Below are positions 23,584 to 35,750 of a stretch of 64,000 bases of DNA, piece after piece. Below the pieces are notes generated by a model. That model was not told where the DNA came from. It did not search any database and worked only from the letters and a program-made list of their open reading frames with translations. The first letter of the stretch is position 1. Each line of letters starts with the position of its first letter. The DNA lies in assembly GCA_012295275.1 (NCBI GenBank), contig CM022667.1:102501-166500 (forward strand), given 5' to 3'. The stretch comes from Chrysomallon squamiferum (lineage: Eukaryota; Mollusca; Gastropoda; Neomphalida; Peltospiridae). The position numbers were made by a program, and so were the translations under genes.

Positions 23584-25730
23584 GGTAGCCAAAGAAAGTG
23601 CTCTGAAGTTTAATCCAGATGCTGAAATAGTGGCTTACCATGACAGTATAATGGGGTGAGTTCCTAACTGTATATTTTTTATTGATACTTCTTATAGAAA
23701 CATCAGATGAAATATCAGAAATAAAATCCTTTATAAAACAAGAACTGATGTGACATATACATGAGAAAAATTAAAAAGGGTTTTACCTATCAACAACATG
23801 TTTTTCTATTTTATTATTAATAGATATTACCATTTCAGATAGAAAATAAAATATTTTTAGTCTAAATGTTTATATAGTGACATTTAAAAGATGATACACA
23901 CACACACACAAACATACATACTTATACATTGACATATTCACACCATATACACACATACACCTTTTATCATGAACATTTTTGATATAACTGACCAGATAAC
24001 TTTGATGTTTCAGTCCAGATTTTGGTGCTGATTTCTTCAAAAAGTTCAATCTGGTTATGAATGCTTTGGACAACAGAGGTAAAAATAACATAACAAAAAG
24101 CAGTGCAAAGAAAATTGATAGCATAGGTCATAAAAATATGGTGTTCAGTAATTCATGAATAAGCAGTACTTTTTTCCAAATCTATGTAAAGTCACCACGA
24201 ATATTTAATAATTAATAATATAAAACTGATCAGTGATGATTTGAAATGTATTTCTTTTTATCAATCAATTTTTGAATATTTGACATCAGCAATACGTATT
24301 TTATGTACATGCTTTTATGTGTGTATTTGAGTTTTTGTGTATGTATACAAATGACATATAATTTTAATACAATCTTTTTAATTGTTTGATAAATTTGGTA
24401 ATATTTTTGATAAACTCGTACATTGGTTTTTTTTCTACCTAATTCTTTATAATATATATAGGTCATCTTTTCTACCCTAAAAAAGAAATTTGAGGAATAT
24501 TAATGTATCATAGAATTATCACAGAGTAATTTTAAAAGTCAAATTTATCTATAAACCTAAATTTAACGAAAATATATTTGACTTTTTTATTTATTTATTT
24601 AATTTGTATTTTAAGCTGCTCGTAACCATGTAAACAGAATGTGTCTGGCAGCAGATGTACCCTTAATAGAAAGTGGATCAGCAGGGTATCTAGGACAAGT
24701 AACAGTCATCAAGAAGGTGAGATTCAGAAAATGTTGTCTCTGTGTGTGTGTGTAGACACACATACACACACACAGACAAACACATATATATGAAGAGCTT
24801 TTTGTTTTCTAATGCTCTACAATATACAGTTTTGTTCCATGCCATGATAATCAACATTATACAGCACAATCAGTATTTTGGGATTTGTCATATTTCGGAA
24901 AAGATCTCTTCACACACATACACATAAACATATATATATATATATCACTAAGTTGACTAACAGAAAACAAATTTTTTTTTACTCTAATATGAAATAGTTA
25001 AATTTACTCATTTGATGAACTTGTATAAAAAGATTATTATAATATTATTTTTTTAAATTTTAAATGATATTAAATAGGGAAAGGTTTTATCATGTTATTA
25101 CTTACGTTTACATTGAGATGATTTATTTGAACATTTCTAAATTAAAATGTTCTTATTATCCAGGGTTTAACAGAGTGTTACGAGTGCCAGCCTAAACCAA
25201 CACAGAAAACATTTCCTGGTTGTACCATCAGAAACACACCATCTGAACCTGTACACTGCATTGTGTGGGCCAAACACCTTTTCAAGTAAGCAGCTTTATC
25301 AAGTAAATCAGTTACATTTTCTTAAATAATGTTGTTAATAATTTTTTAAATATAGTTTTTATTTTATTTTGTTTTATTTTTTAGTATTGTATATGTTTTT
25401 GGGTGTTTTTTTTAAAGTATTTTCATAAATACTGTTTGTATTGTTTCTTTAATATTGTTTATATTATGTACATTTTGTTAAATATGTTAGTAATAAGTCT
25501 TTAAATACTGTTGAAAAGTAAAAAAAAAAGCTACAATAATGTATTCTGTCTCTTTATTTGTAATTTGTTTGAATCAACACTTATAAAGAAAAACTTATTC
25601 TTAATATTTTTTATTTATTTTGCTTGTTTTATTTTATATATGATGTATGTAGTATGTATATTTTTGTGTTTGTGTCTGTTTGTAGGTATGTTTATATATG
25701 TGTGTGCATGTATGTAGGTATAGAGATATA

Positions 25731-25765
<35 letters not shown>

Positions 25766-25796
25766 ATGTATTTATGTATGTATATATGTATGTATG

Positions 25797-25830
<34 letters not shown>

Positions 25831-27541
25831 TGTATGTATGTATGTATGTATGTATGTATTTATGTATTTATGTATGTATGTAGGTTGGTATGTTTGTATG
25901 TATTTTTTTTTTTTTTTTTTTTTCTATTTATTTTATTTTTAATTACTGTTTTCCCAGTCAGCTGTTTGGAGAAGAAGACCCAGATCAGGAAGTTTCACCT
26001 GACACAGAAGATCCTGAACTCACAGGTAAGATTATCTCTTAATCAAAAACAACCTAGTGGTTTGAGTTGACATCTAAAATATCACAGATCTCAGAATCTA
26101 TTCCTCTTAGTGCACTTCTTTACCAGTTTCTGTTACACAAGTTCACCATGGTTAACTGTAGGCTGTCAGCTATATATGGTATAAATGAAAATCAGCTACA
26201 AAATATATTTATAGAACTTGAGAATTATATCATGATCTGTATCTATAGAGGTAGTGGTGATGTTGAAAATTAAGAATCTCAACAACAAATATTTTTAAAA
26301 AATCCAAAAATTCTTTTCACTTGTCATTTTTGCAGATCAATTCTTTCATGCATAGATCTGAAGTTATATAGGTCTGATATTATTATTTTTATGTTTTATT
26401 TATTTATTATTTATAGTTTTTTAATCCTCTTTCAGTATTAAATATAGTTAATGACTCTTCTCATTCATAAATCAATATAAACTTAATTACTCTTGTCTGC
26501 ACATCACCATATTATCATTACTCATACTGTGAATGTTTTATTATTATTTTTTTTTTTGCAGCTGAGGCTGGTAAATCTGCACTAAATGCTGAAGCTAAAG
26601 ACAGCGAGGTTGGAGGTATTGAGAGGAAGTCAACCAGGACATGGGCAATGGAAACTGGGCACGATCCACAGAAAATATTTAATAAGGTTCAGAAATGATT
26701 TCATTACATACAGAGTCGAGTACTCGTTTTAATACGAAATAGCAGTTTACAATTATTTCACACTCTTATAGAAAAAAAACAATTTTAATAAATAAGTTTA
26801 TTAATCTGACTCAGTTATTATTTATTATTATTATTATCATTAATATTATTATGATTATTGTTGTAGTTGGTTTTGTTATCGTTTTGTCATAATTTTGTGA
26901 AATAATTGTATGAAATTTGTATGTGTTTTATAAATTTTATGACAAATCGATATTTTTAATTATTGTGGAAAGCTGATGGGAATCTGTATTTAATAATAAA
27001 ATATAAGAGGCAAGGGAAACATTCTTACTAGTTTTTTTCATTGTTAAATAAGTTTTTTCAAGTTCTAAAGAAGATTTATGTATTCAGTTGCAGGTTTAGA
27101 GATGTTTTTTAAATTACTACTGGTTTTTCTTTCAGTTATTCCGTGATGATATCAAATATTTGTTGTCAATGGAAACGTTATGGAAGAAAAGACGTCCACC
27201 TACCCCACTTGACTGGGATAACCTGCCAGATACAGGTAGATAAGTAATTTGTGTTACGGTTAAGTTACAACTGTTGTTTATTAAAATATATATTTTTTTT
27301 TCTTTTTATTTTAACACTTTTCTTTTATTATTATTGTTTGTTTTTTCCTTTAATTTTAAAAAACGAATTACTTTATTGTAATGTGTTTATTTCTTAGATA
27401 CTCAGAGACTGGTTATTTTTTAAAAAAAATATTTGATATTCAAATGAAATAATTTTGCACATTTCAGATGTTGTTTCCCAATTGCATAGGGTCTTTTTTT
27501 TTATAAGAACTCCTTTTCTTTTTTTCTTTTTTCTTATTTTC

Positions 27542-27590
<49 letters not shown>

Positions 27591-29516
27591 TTTTATTCAT
27601 TCATTTATTCAGAAACTTCAGGTGACAAAAGTTGTATGAGAGATCAGCATGTTTGGACGTTAAAGGAATGTGCCAATATTTTCAGCAAATGTTTAGCAGT
27701 TCTCAAGAAACAGTTTCATGATCAGGGTGACGGTGGTATGCTGATTTGGGATAAGGTACAGTTTACAATATTTTTACTATCACTTATATACAAGAGAGTG
27801 AATATACAATAAATTAAAATCAAGAACATGTTCAAAGTTTAAAAATAAATAAATAAATAAAGAATTTGTACTGATTTCTGTACTTTTGCAGCATGCAGTA
27901 ATAAATTCATGCTTTCCTGTCTGTGGGATGGTTGATTTTAAAACACTCCTCCTGCTAATGCAGCCTAAATTATGGAAATATCTTTTTGATAACTTGTAAC
28001 TATTATTAAACTAATATCAATTAATTAATTAATTCTATAATTAATGCTGCAGTTAGCAAGGCATCTCAGATTATTTTGTTTAATAAACACAACATTTTTA
28101 TTGGTTTTATTTATGTACTGCTGAAACCATATGTTTTTCATCTGTGTTTCCTTTTTGTTGCACAAGATCAAACTACCTCTTTTTATTTTACTGATTTTTA
28201 TTTTTTAAACACTAAAATATTTAGAAAAGATTTAAGTTTACATTATTGATATATCAAAGATAGATTATTTGTATCTCTTACTGGAATGATTTTTATGATT
28301 TAATTTATTATTTTTTATTTTTGTCTTTTTGTTTTAAAATTATGATGACACAGCTTTGGACTTTCTTATATATGTTGCTAACATCAGAACTCAAACAAAC
28401 ATTCTATATTTCATTTTAGCAATCTTATTATATTTTTTATTTTTTTTTATTTTTTTAACAGGATGATGATACAGCAATGGACTTTGTTACCAGTGTTGCT
28501 AATATCCGAGCTCATATATTTGGGATTCCAATGAAGTCTCGATTCGATATCAAATGTAAGTCCTATTATTATTAACGTTATTACATAATTTTAATTTCAA
28601 ATTTAAGCAGATTTAATTAATATATATTTATTTACTTGATTCACAGTTAATAGTCTGTTTTAGTTCTAAGATGACATGAAAAATATTTATTTTGTAAAAT
28701 CTTAATAATTTGTTGGTGGTACTTATCTTCTTCTTCTTTTTTTTTATTTTATTTTATGTTTTTTTACTTATTTAAAGACAAATTTTAGTTATTTGAAATG
28801 GTTAACATAAAATAAAACAAAGAATTATTTTAATGAAGATTATACATTTTCAGAAATGTTTTACTAAATTATTGGATGATTTCATAAAATCTGAAAGTAA
28901 ATTAAACTCAATAATTTCTTTCTGACTGTTTATTGTTATGGATTTAGCTTTATTTTTATTAAAATAGTTATTTTGCATTAAAGATTTATAGCTACATTAT
29001 TTTATTATTGATTTTTTTTTTTTTTTTTTTTTTTTTCTATTGTTATTTCAGCCACAGCTGGTCATATCATTCCTGCCATAGCAACAACAAATGCTATAAT
29101 TGCTGGTCTTCTTGTCATGGAAGCACTGAAGATTTTGGCTGGACGTATTGACCAGTGTAAAACAGTGAGTGTAGAAATAATTAAACTGATGTTTTATTAA
29201 TCATTAATTTAAAAAAAAAAAAAAAAAAAATTTAAATATTTTCTGAATATGCTAAGATGGTAATCACTAAATTGTTGGTTGTTGGGTGTTTTTTGAAAAA
29301 TGTTCCACTCCCACTTAAAATCATGTCACCTCTTGTCTTCCTGTTATTAGTAGAAGTTTGAATGATCTGCTAGTGTAATATAATCTAAATTGGCTAATTG
29401 CATCAGCCAGTAAACCCACTTTCATAACCTACCAATCTTCTAAATATGTATATTTTTTAAATATTTAGGTTGTCGTGTAAAAAGTAATATTTCAACACCA
29501 GGTATATTTAAATTAC

Positions 29517-29547
<31 letters not shown>

Positions 29548-32500
29548 ATTAATATGCACTATTTCAATATTTAAATTCTAATTTTCTTTTCTTTTTTTTC
29601 TTTTTTTTATAATTATTTTATTTCTTCAGGTGTATTTAAATCGTCAGCCAAATCCAAAGAAAAAACTTCTAGTGCCTTGTGAACTTGATAAACCGAATCC
29701 TAAGTGTTACGTGTGTTCATCTCGACCTGAGGTCACTGTCGCACTAAACACAAAGAAAATATCTGTGAAATATTTTGAAGACAAGGTAAATGATTTGATA
29801 TATTTATTTATTTTCTTCCTTTTTTCTTTGTTCTTGTGTTTACTGATCTTTTATTTAACTTGTGATGTAAATATAAACTACATTTGATTGAGGGGTTATC
29901 TTTTATTTATATTTTATTTTTATTTTTTTTTTTTTTTTTTTTTTGAAGCTATATTTATCAGGCTTATAAATTTGGATTTATGAAAGTTTAGAAATGTTTC
30001 TATGCTAAAGTGTTGTTCTTTTCTCTTGTTCTTTTTTTATTGTTTCTATTTTTATATATATTTTTTTTATTATTTAAAACATTTTTTTAGATTCTCAAGA
30101 GTGAGTTAAATATGGTAGCGCCAGATGTGGAGATTGAAGGAACAGGTTAATTAAATATTAAATACTTTATTTTAATGAGATTCCATCTTAACCTAACATT
30201 TATGTTTTATTTTCAATTCAAAAACAAATTGTTGAAATACACATATTTAGTTATAAACTATAGATCATTTTTTTTTTTGTGTTTTACCTGCAGTTAAAAT
30301 TTCATTTATAATAATAAGATATTAAATTGTACTATACTGCTATATAAAGTTAATATAAATTTTATTAGCAGTATAAACTTAAGTATTTTATTCATTTTAT
30401 TGTGTCTGTAAGCAATTACTTTATATTACTGTCCATGATCTATATTTAATATATATATAGTTACACAAATACACATTTACTCTATGTTATTTACATGTAA
30501 TTACTTTAATGTGTTCAGCTGTTAAATTTATTAAATTGTCTAAAAAAAACATTAGTTAATATTCCAGTCATATGTTATATTTTATGTACCATATATATTA
30601 ATAAAATTAAAATTAAAATATTTATTCGTTGTTTTAGGAAGTATATTAGTGTCTAGTGAAGAGGGTGAAACTGATGGTATGTTTTCTATAAATATTTTTA
30701 TTTTTCCACATTTAGAAATATATACAGGAAAACATTTTTTTTTAAATCAGAATGACATTTTTATTACTGGCAAATAAATGTCATTAATCATTTAATGAGT
30801 TGTAAATAGAAATGTGTCTTTGTAATTACAGTCATTTCATTTTTTTCACATAGTATCATATTGTAGCAGCAAAATCTTACATAATAATAAAAAATCAAAA
30901 TAAATAAATAAAATGAGAAATAACAAAACAGAAATATTATTTAAAAGTAAAATGTTTTCTTCAAAAATATATTTTTTTTATTTCATTATTTTTTTAATAA
31001 TATTTTATAGAAAACATGGACAAAATGTTAAGCGACTTTGCTATAGTTAATGGTACACGATTGAAATGTGACGATTTTCTTCAGAACTACGAATTGGTTG
31101 TTATCATTGCTCATGTGTAAGTCTTAATCACTTTTATTTATCAGTATCATTTATTCAATCATTCATTCATTCCTTAATTTGATTCTTTCATTCATTCGTT
31201 TATTTGTGTATTTATCACTATCAATCAGCATGTTTTATGAATGAGCCTTTATTAGGAGTCAAACTTTGGAGATAAAATCGAACAAGAGGTCATTTTTTCA
31301 TTATCCCCACATATGTTGTTCTTTTCATTGTTGCAAGAAATCTTTTACCTACAGTCTCCTGTAGAGAGAAAAACACAGACACCATATCAGTTCACATCTC
31401 AAAGCTAGCGTCAAGAAAATGCTTTTTATACTGTTTATTATTTTAATCCAGTGATAAACTAGAAGATGAGAAAGAGTTTGAAATTATTGGTGACATAGCC
31501 GAATTGCAGGCCAAGAAAGAAGAAAATGGCTCGGCAAGAACCAGCAATAGTGTTGATCAAAAGAAACAAGATCAAAGTAAGTTAACCCTTTGAATCTGGG
31601 ATCTCGATAGTTCAGTCTGTGTTTAACCCTACAAGCATCGTGGGCCAGTTGTTTTGGGCATGAAGAATGCCATCCAATGATTGCAGTGAATATAAAATTC
31701 TCAAAAAATGTAAACTTATGATTTCACTAATTAATTCAGAGGAGAATGTGAGACATGGACTTTTTCGTAAAAGACCAAATAAAAATTATTTAAAAATGGT
31801 TGGAGCAAAACCTATAAAGTGAGCAATGCTTGTAAGGTTAAATATCCACATCCCAGATTATCAATACTATGTTCTCTCAAATACATTTCATTAATGTGTT
31901 GATCCAGACATGTAAATATAATTCTGTCATAGTATTGTGTAGGTCTTGTGTAATTTGTAATAATGGCTTTGACTGGAAATCTACAATTTAAAAAAAATAA
32001 TCTTAAATTTCTTCACAATGAAAAGAAACTGAAAATCCAGGAAATGGCCATTTTTAAAGGCAACAAGGAAGCATGGTGTAAAATTTATGTTCCATTTCAG
32101 TTTTATAGTAGATAATTCAGTGGCTATACAAATGATTAGAATGGAAACCCGATATCTTGGTTTTAGAATGGTTTTTAATACAAAATGTGTGCAGGTTTAT
32201 TTAAATCATCAACCTAAAACAGAGAAATAAGATCATGTGACTTCTAATCATGTTTTGCACCATATTTTTAATTATTAGAAATGTTTTCCCAAGGTTTTAT
32301 TAATACCTTCAATGATTTATTTTGTGATTTCAGAAGATGAAGATGATGATTTGATGATCGTGGAACAGGAAGATGAGGTTGAAATCAAACATGTGCCATC
32401 CAAGAGGAAAATGGAAGAAGCAACAGATGAGACTGAACCCCCAGCTAAAAAGAAAGAAGCAGAAGAACGTGAGGTCGAATCTGCAGCTGGAAAGAAAAGG

Positions 32501-32842
32501 AAGGTCAACGAGGCAGGCGACAGCTCTTCCAACAGCTCCGCAACAACTTTGAAGAAGGCTAAACTTGACGAAAGCGACAACAGCAACGATGTTATTGAAA
32601 TAGATTTCGAACCAGGAGAGTCCGCAGCGTGCAAAGAACAGGGGAACAACGTGGCCGAGGATTTCGGCGAAGTCATTGAAATAGAGCATTCGGTTCTGAA
32701 AGTGAAACATCAAGAGACAGATGCTGTGGTGGACTCAGGAGAGGTTATTGAGATAGAAGACGATTCCCAGCCAGAGATTCCAAAATCAACAGATCAAAAA
32801 AATGCTTCTGGTAATCCAGATGATGTTATAGAGATTGACTGA
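22622..32842 (+). CDS. UBA2: SUMO-activating enzyme subunit 2 (E1 catalytic subunit)
   Basis: Eighteen exons: 22622-22765, 23163-23246, 23585-23655, 24014-24078, 24616-24716, 25164-25285, 25958-26025, 26562-26686, 27136-27235, 27613-27755, 28462-28555, 29052-29164, 29630-29785, 30091-30145, 30638-30676, 31011-31116, 31452-31576 and 32334-32842. All are GT...AG and in phase, giving 739 aa (human about 640). With SAE1, UBA2 adenylates SUMO, takes it as a thioester and passes it to UBC9, largely in the nucleus. Seen: nucleotide-binding [12 protein letters not shown] (about 24-35), [12 protein letters not shown], catalytic Cys175 in [14 protein letters not shown], and zinc ligands C160/C163 (ECYEC) and C436/C439 (CYVC). 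A ubiquitin-fold region follows, then a long acidic/lysine-rich tail with KKRK nuclear-signal-like clusters. The tail has LMIV at 577-580 and VIEI[DE] at 657, 684, 708 and 735, the last at the extreme C-terminus. An AATAAA lies at 33120. Confidence 0.96.
23549..23581. repeat. (ATT)n microsatellite at a splice acceptor
   Basis: An ATT run reaches the acceptor of UBA2 exon 3 (ATTATAG then exon at 23585), replacing a normal polypyrimidine tract with alternating ATT. Confidence 0.85.
25731..25900. repeat. (TATG)n / (TG)n microsatellite
   Basis: A long TATG tetranucleotide run with a leading TG run and a trailing poly(T), filling much of UBA2 intron 6. The Cys/Val/Tyr-rich open frames here are artefacts. 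Confidence 0.95.
27538..27588. repeat. (TATT)n microsatellite
   Basis: A TATT tetranucleotide run in UBA2 intron 9, close to the exon 10 acceptor. Confidence 0.9.
28341..28410 (+). pseudogene. Decayed ghost copy of UBA2 exon 11
   Basis: GATGACACAGCTTTGGACTT and TTGCTAACATCAGAACTCA align in order with the first 60 bases of true exon 11 (28462 onward: GATGATACAGCAATGGACTT and TTGCTAATATCCGAGCTCA). The conceptual peptide [17 protein letters not shown] mirrors [17 protein letters not shown]. The acceptor AG directly before it is lost (AAAT where the true exon has ACAG) and the 3' part is unrecognisable, so it is not expected to be spliced. This is a local exon duplication about 120 bp upstream of the original. 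Confidence 0.8.
31627..31837. mobile_element. piggyBac-type MITE, 211 bp
   Basis: In UBA2 intron 17. The element is flanked on both sides by TTAA (31623-31626 and 31838-31841), the signature piggyBac target. Ends are inverted repeats: left CCCTACAAGCATCG, right read in reverse CCTTACAAGCATTG, 12 of 14 matching. It has no coding capacity. Confidence 0.82.
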
Positions 32843-33119
32843 TTTTTAAATCATCGCTTTAAAAATCATTTTCTGAGGGACCATTTGTGAGTGACTTTTT
32901 ACCCAAAGTTCCTACCGATCATACTGACTTAATCTAATCTTATTTGAATCGAATATGATACCTTTAGAAGAAATTTTTGTGTTTTTTTTTTTTTTTTTTT
33001 TTTTTTTAAATAGTGTTAATAATTGTTAAATTGAAACTTGTTTTGGGATATTTTTTTATACTGAAAATAGAAATATTTTCTACTAAGAGGATTATTTTGT
33101 TGTAAAAAAAAAAAATGTG

Positions 33120-33125
33120 AATAAA
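33120..33125 (+). terminator. Polyadenylation signal of UBA2
   Basis: AATAAA about 280 bases beyond the UBA2 stop codon, after AT-rich 3' UTR sequence. Confidence 0.55.
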
Positions 33126-33129
33126 CCAA

Positions 33130-33700
33130 ATGTAAAACTGTTATTTGGGTAAAAAAAAAAATTCTAATCAAACTTGTATATATGTTAAAACAGAAAACTG
33201 GTTTTCTGTCAGTTCATTCTTTTCTTTTTTTAACATCTTTATCAGAGTAACATCCACTTCCATTATTTAATGGTTCAATATTAAAGTGACAAATCTTTAT
33301 CAATCATTATGAAAAATCATTTTCTTCATATTTCATTTTGTGATGCCATCATAACATTCATTTAATCAACATTTGTGATTTGTTCCAGTGAACAGTACAT
33401 AAAATTTACAGATTTTTTCATTTTGTTTAATGTTGTTCCTATAACTTATTTATTTATTTTCTTTTTTAAATAGGTATTGTTTTTACATTTATACATGTAT
33501 AACTATTCAAAAAGGGACAAAATGCAGATTAAGGAATGAAAACATCTAATTTTTTACGACTTTTCAAAATAAAGTATTTTAAATTCGACAGGTGAGAGCA
33601 AATGAATCATACATATTTATTTTCTATTTTTTAATTTTTTTAATATTTTCATCAGTTAAAAAGATGTTGAATCCAGTTACAGGACCCACAGAAGCAATAA

Positions 33701-33735
<35 letters not shown>

Positions 33736-34075
33736 TTAAAACCAAAAAACCAAAAGTTATTTCCACAGGTATTTAAAGCTTTCTGTACTTTTCATGGAAA
33801 TTGTCTCACCTGTGTTGTTTTATATTCTCTTTCTGCAAGCAGCATCATGTATCACTTCAACTATTTTGTGTACATACCTCATTCAGGGTGTTGTTTGTCG
33901 TGTATGTATATTTTGAAAATAGATATCTTCAGTCAGTTATAATCATTGAAACACACTCTGTCGAGTATTTAGTTTGCTCTGTTGATGAATCTCAGGGTAG
34001 GACACATTCATCACAAGACAGTTAAATAAATCCAGTTTCGTACTTCATCACTTGTTTTGTTTTTAATTTAAAAAC

Positions 34076-34109
<34 letters not shown>

Positions 34110-35715
34110 ATACATATATGCATATACATATACGTATTTATTTATTTATTCATTTCAATTGCCAGTTAATTCATTCATTAATAGTGGGGATTTGAATTTC
34201 AAAAATTCTGCATCTCTGGTAATTCAGTAATTAATATTTAAGGTTATATTCACAAAACAGGTTTGTTTCTTCAAAGGTCTTTCTTAAAAGCTTTGTAGTT
34301 TGTTTATCCATAGAAAAGAAGATCATACATAATCTGGCTTCTTTCTATTAAAAACAATAAAATGAATTGAAATACAAACATTGATACTTCTGTACATAAA
34401 AAAATAATAACAAAGGTATACGTATGTATTCACAGCAAAGTTTAATAGCCATCAATATTGTATACACAAAAAATGTGTCAAAATAATCGTACTTGGTCTC
34501 AACCATACAATTCTAAGCTATGTGAATATAACTTTCAATAACAAATGTAACCGTCAATATTTCTACATAAAATGTTTCAGAATTATTTGTTTTTTGACTT
34601 GAACATACAAGTAACAGTTTATGGACATCGCTTTCAAAATGAAATGTAACCAATATTTTATATACAGATGTCAGTTTGGTGAGGAAATATGAATATATTT
34701 TTCTAAACAAATTTGTCAACATTTAGTCAGAAATACAAATATGTCTTTCAAAATAAGTATAATCAGAAAGAAATATTAGAATATTTTGTATCTCAATCAT
34801 ACAAATCAGTGAGTGTGTGTGTGTTTATGTGTTTGTGTTTATGTGTTTGTGTTTGTGTTTGTGAATGCATTTGTCTGCATGGTGTTTACAAAATTATTTC
34901 GATACATTAAACTGCAATACTATAAATATTCAGTAAAAAATATTTTACAGTTATTTTGGTCGAACCTTCTAGAGAGAGACAAAAGTATAAAGCTGTTTAT
35001 TAATAATTGTTATAAAAATGTATGAAAATAGAAAAAAAATCAACAATATATTTTTTTAAAATATATTTTAAAAAGTTATTTTGTAAAGCCACTTTATACG
35101 GATTAAATATTTCTAAAAAAATTAAAGAAAACAAATTACTATTTTGTTTTTAATTATGAACTGGAAAGCTTTGTGTAAAATTCCAAAAGAATAATTATCC
35201 AAAATCACTTTAGAATTAAACACTTGTATATACATATTTCTCCATCAGCGTCATTTCAAAAAAAATCAATACTTTTTTAACAATATACATAAAATATCTG
35301 TATAAAAAAAAATATATAAAAAATGTTACTTCATAAAGCTGTAATACTTCGCAAAGAAATATCTCTATAAAATTCAAACATTGTAAAGCTGCACTTCTGT
35401 TCATTATCAAGTTCTCTCACAAACCAAAGTCTATGACAATGAGAGAAAAACAAACACATCTGAATTTACACACATCGTCTTAATGAAAAGTGAAAGACAG
35501 AATATTCAATGCAAATATGCACATTAAATTCAAATCTGCTACATCAGTATCATTAAATCAGTGAAACATCTTGCCCCAGGCTTATTGGAAATACTGTAAA
35601 AACTAAAAATTTAAAACATTATAGAAATACCTTTCCCCCAAGCACAAAGATTAAAAAGCAATTAAGCTAGGTTATATTTCATTTTAATTTCTACTACATG
35701 TGTGTATCAGATTGT

Positions 35716-35750
<35 letters not shown>

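Noticed and set aside
25624-26070. 148-residue Cys/Met/Tyr/Val-rich open frame
   Set aside because: It is a translation of a TATG microsatellite reading through into UBA2 exon 7; it is not an independent gene.
32317-32713. Two long minus-strand frames (119 and 127 residues) opposite UBA2 exon 18
   Set aside because: They are antisense shadows of the acidic, Lys-rich UBA2 tail, whose plus-strand reading continues a well-supported gene.
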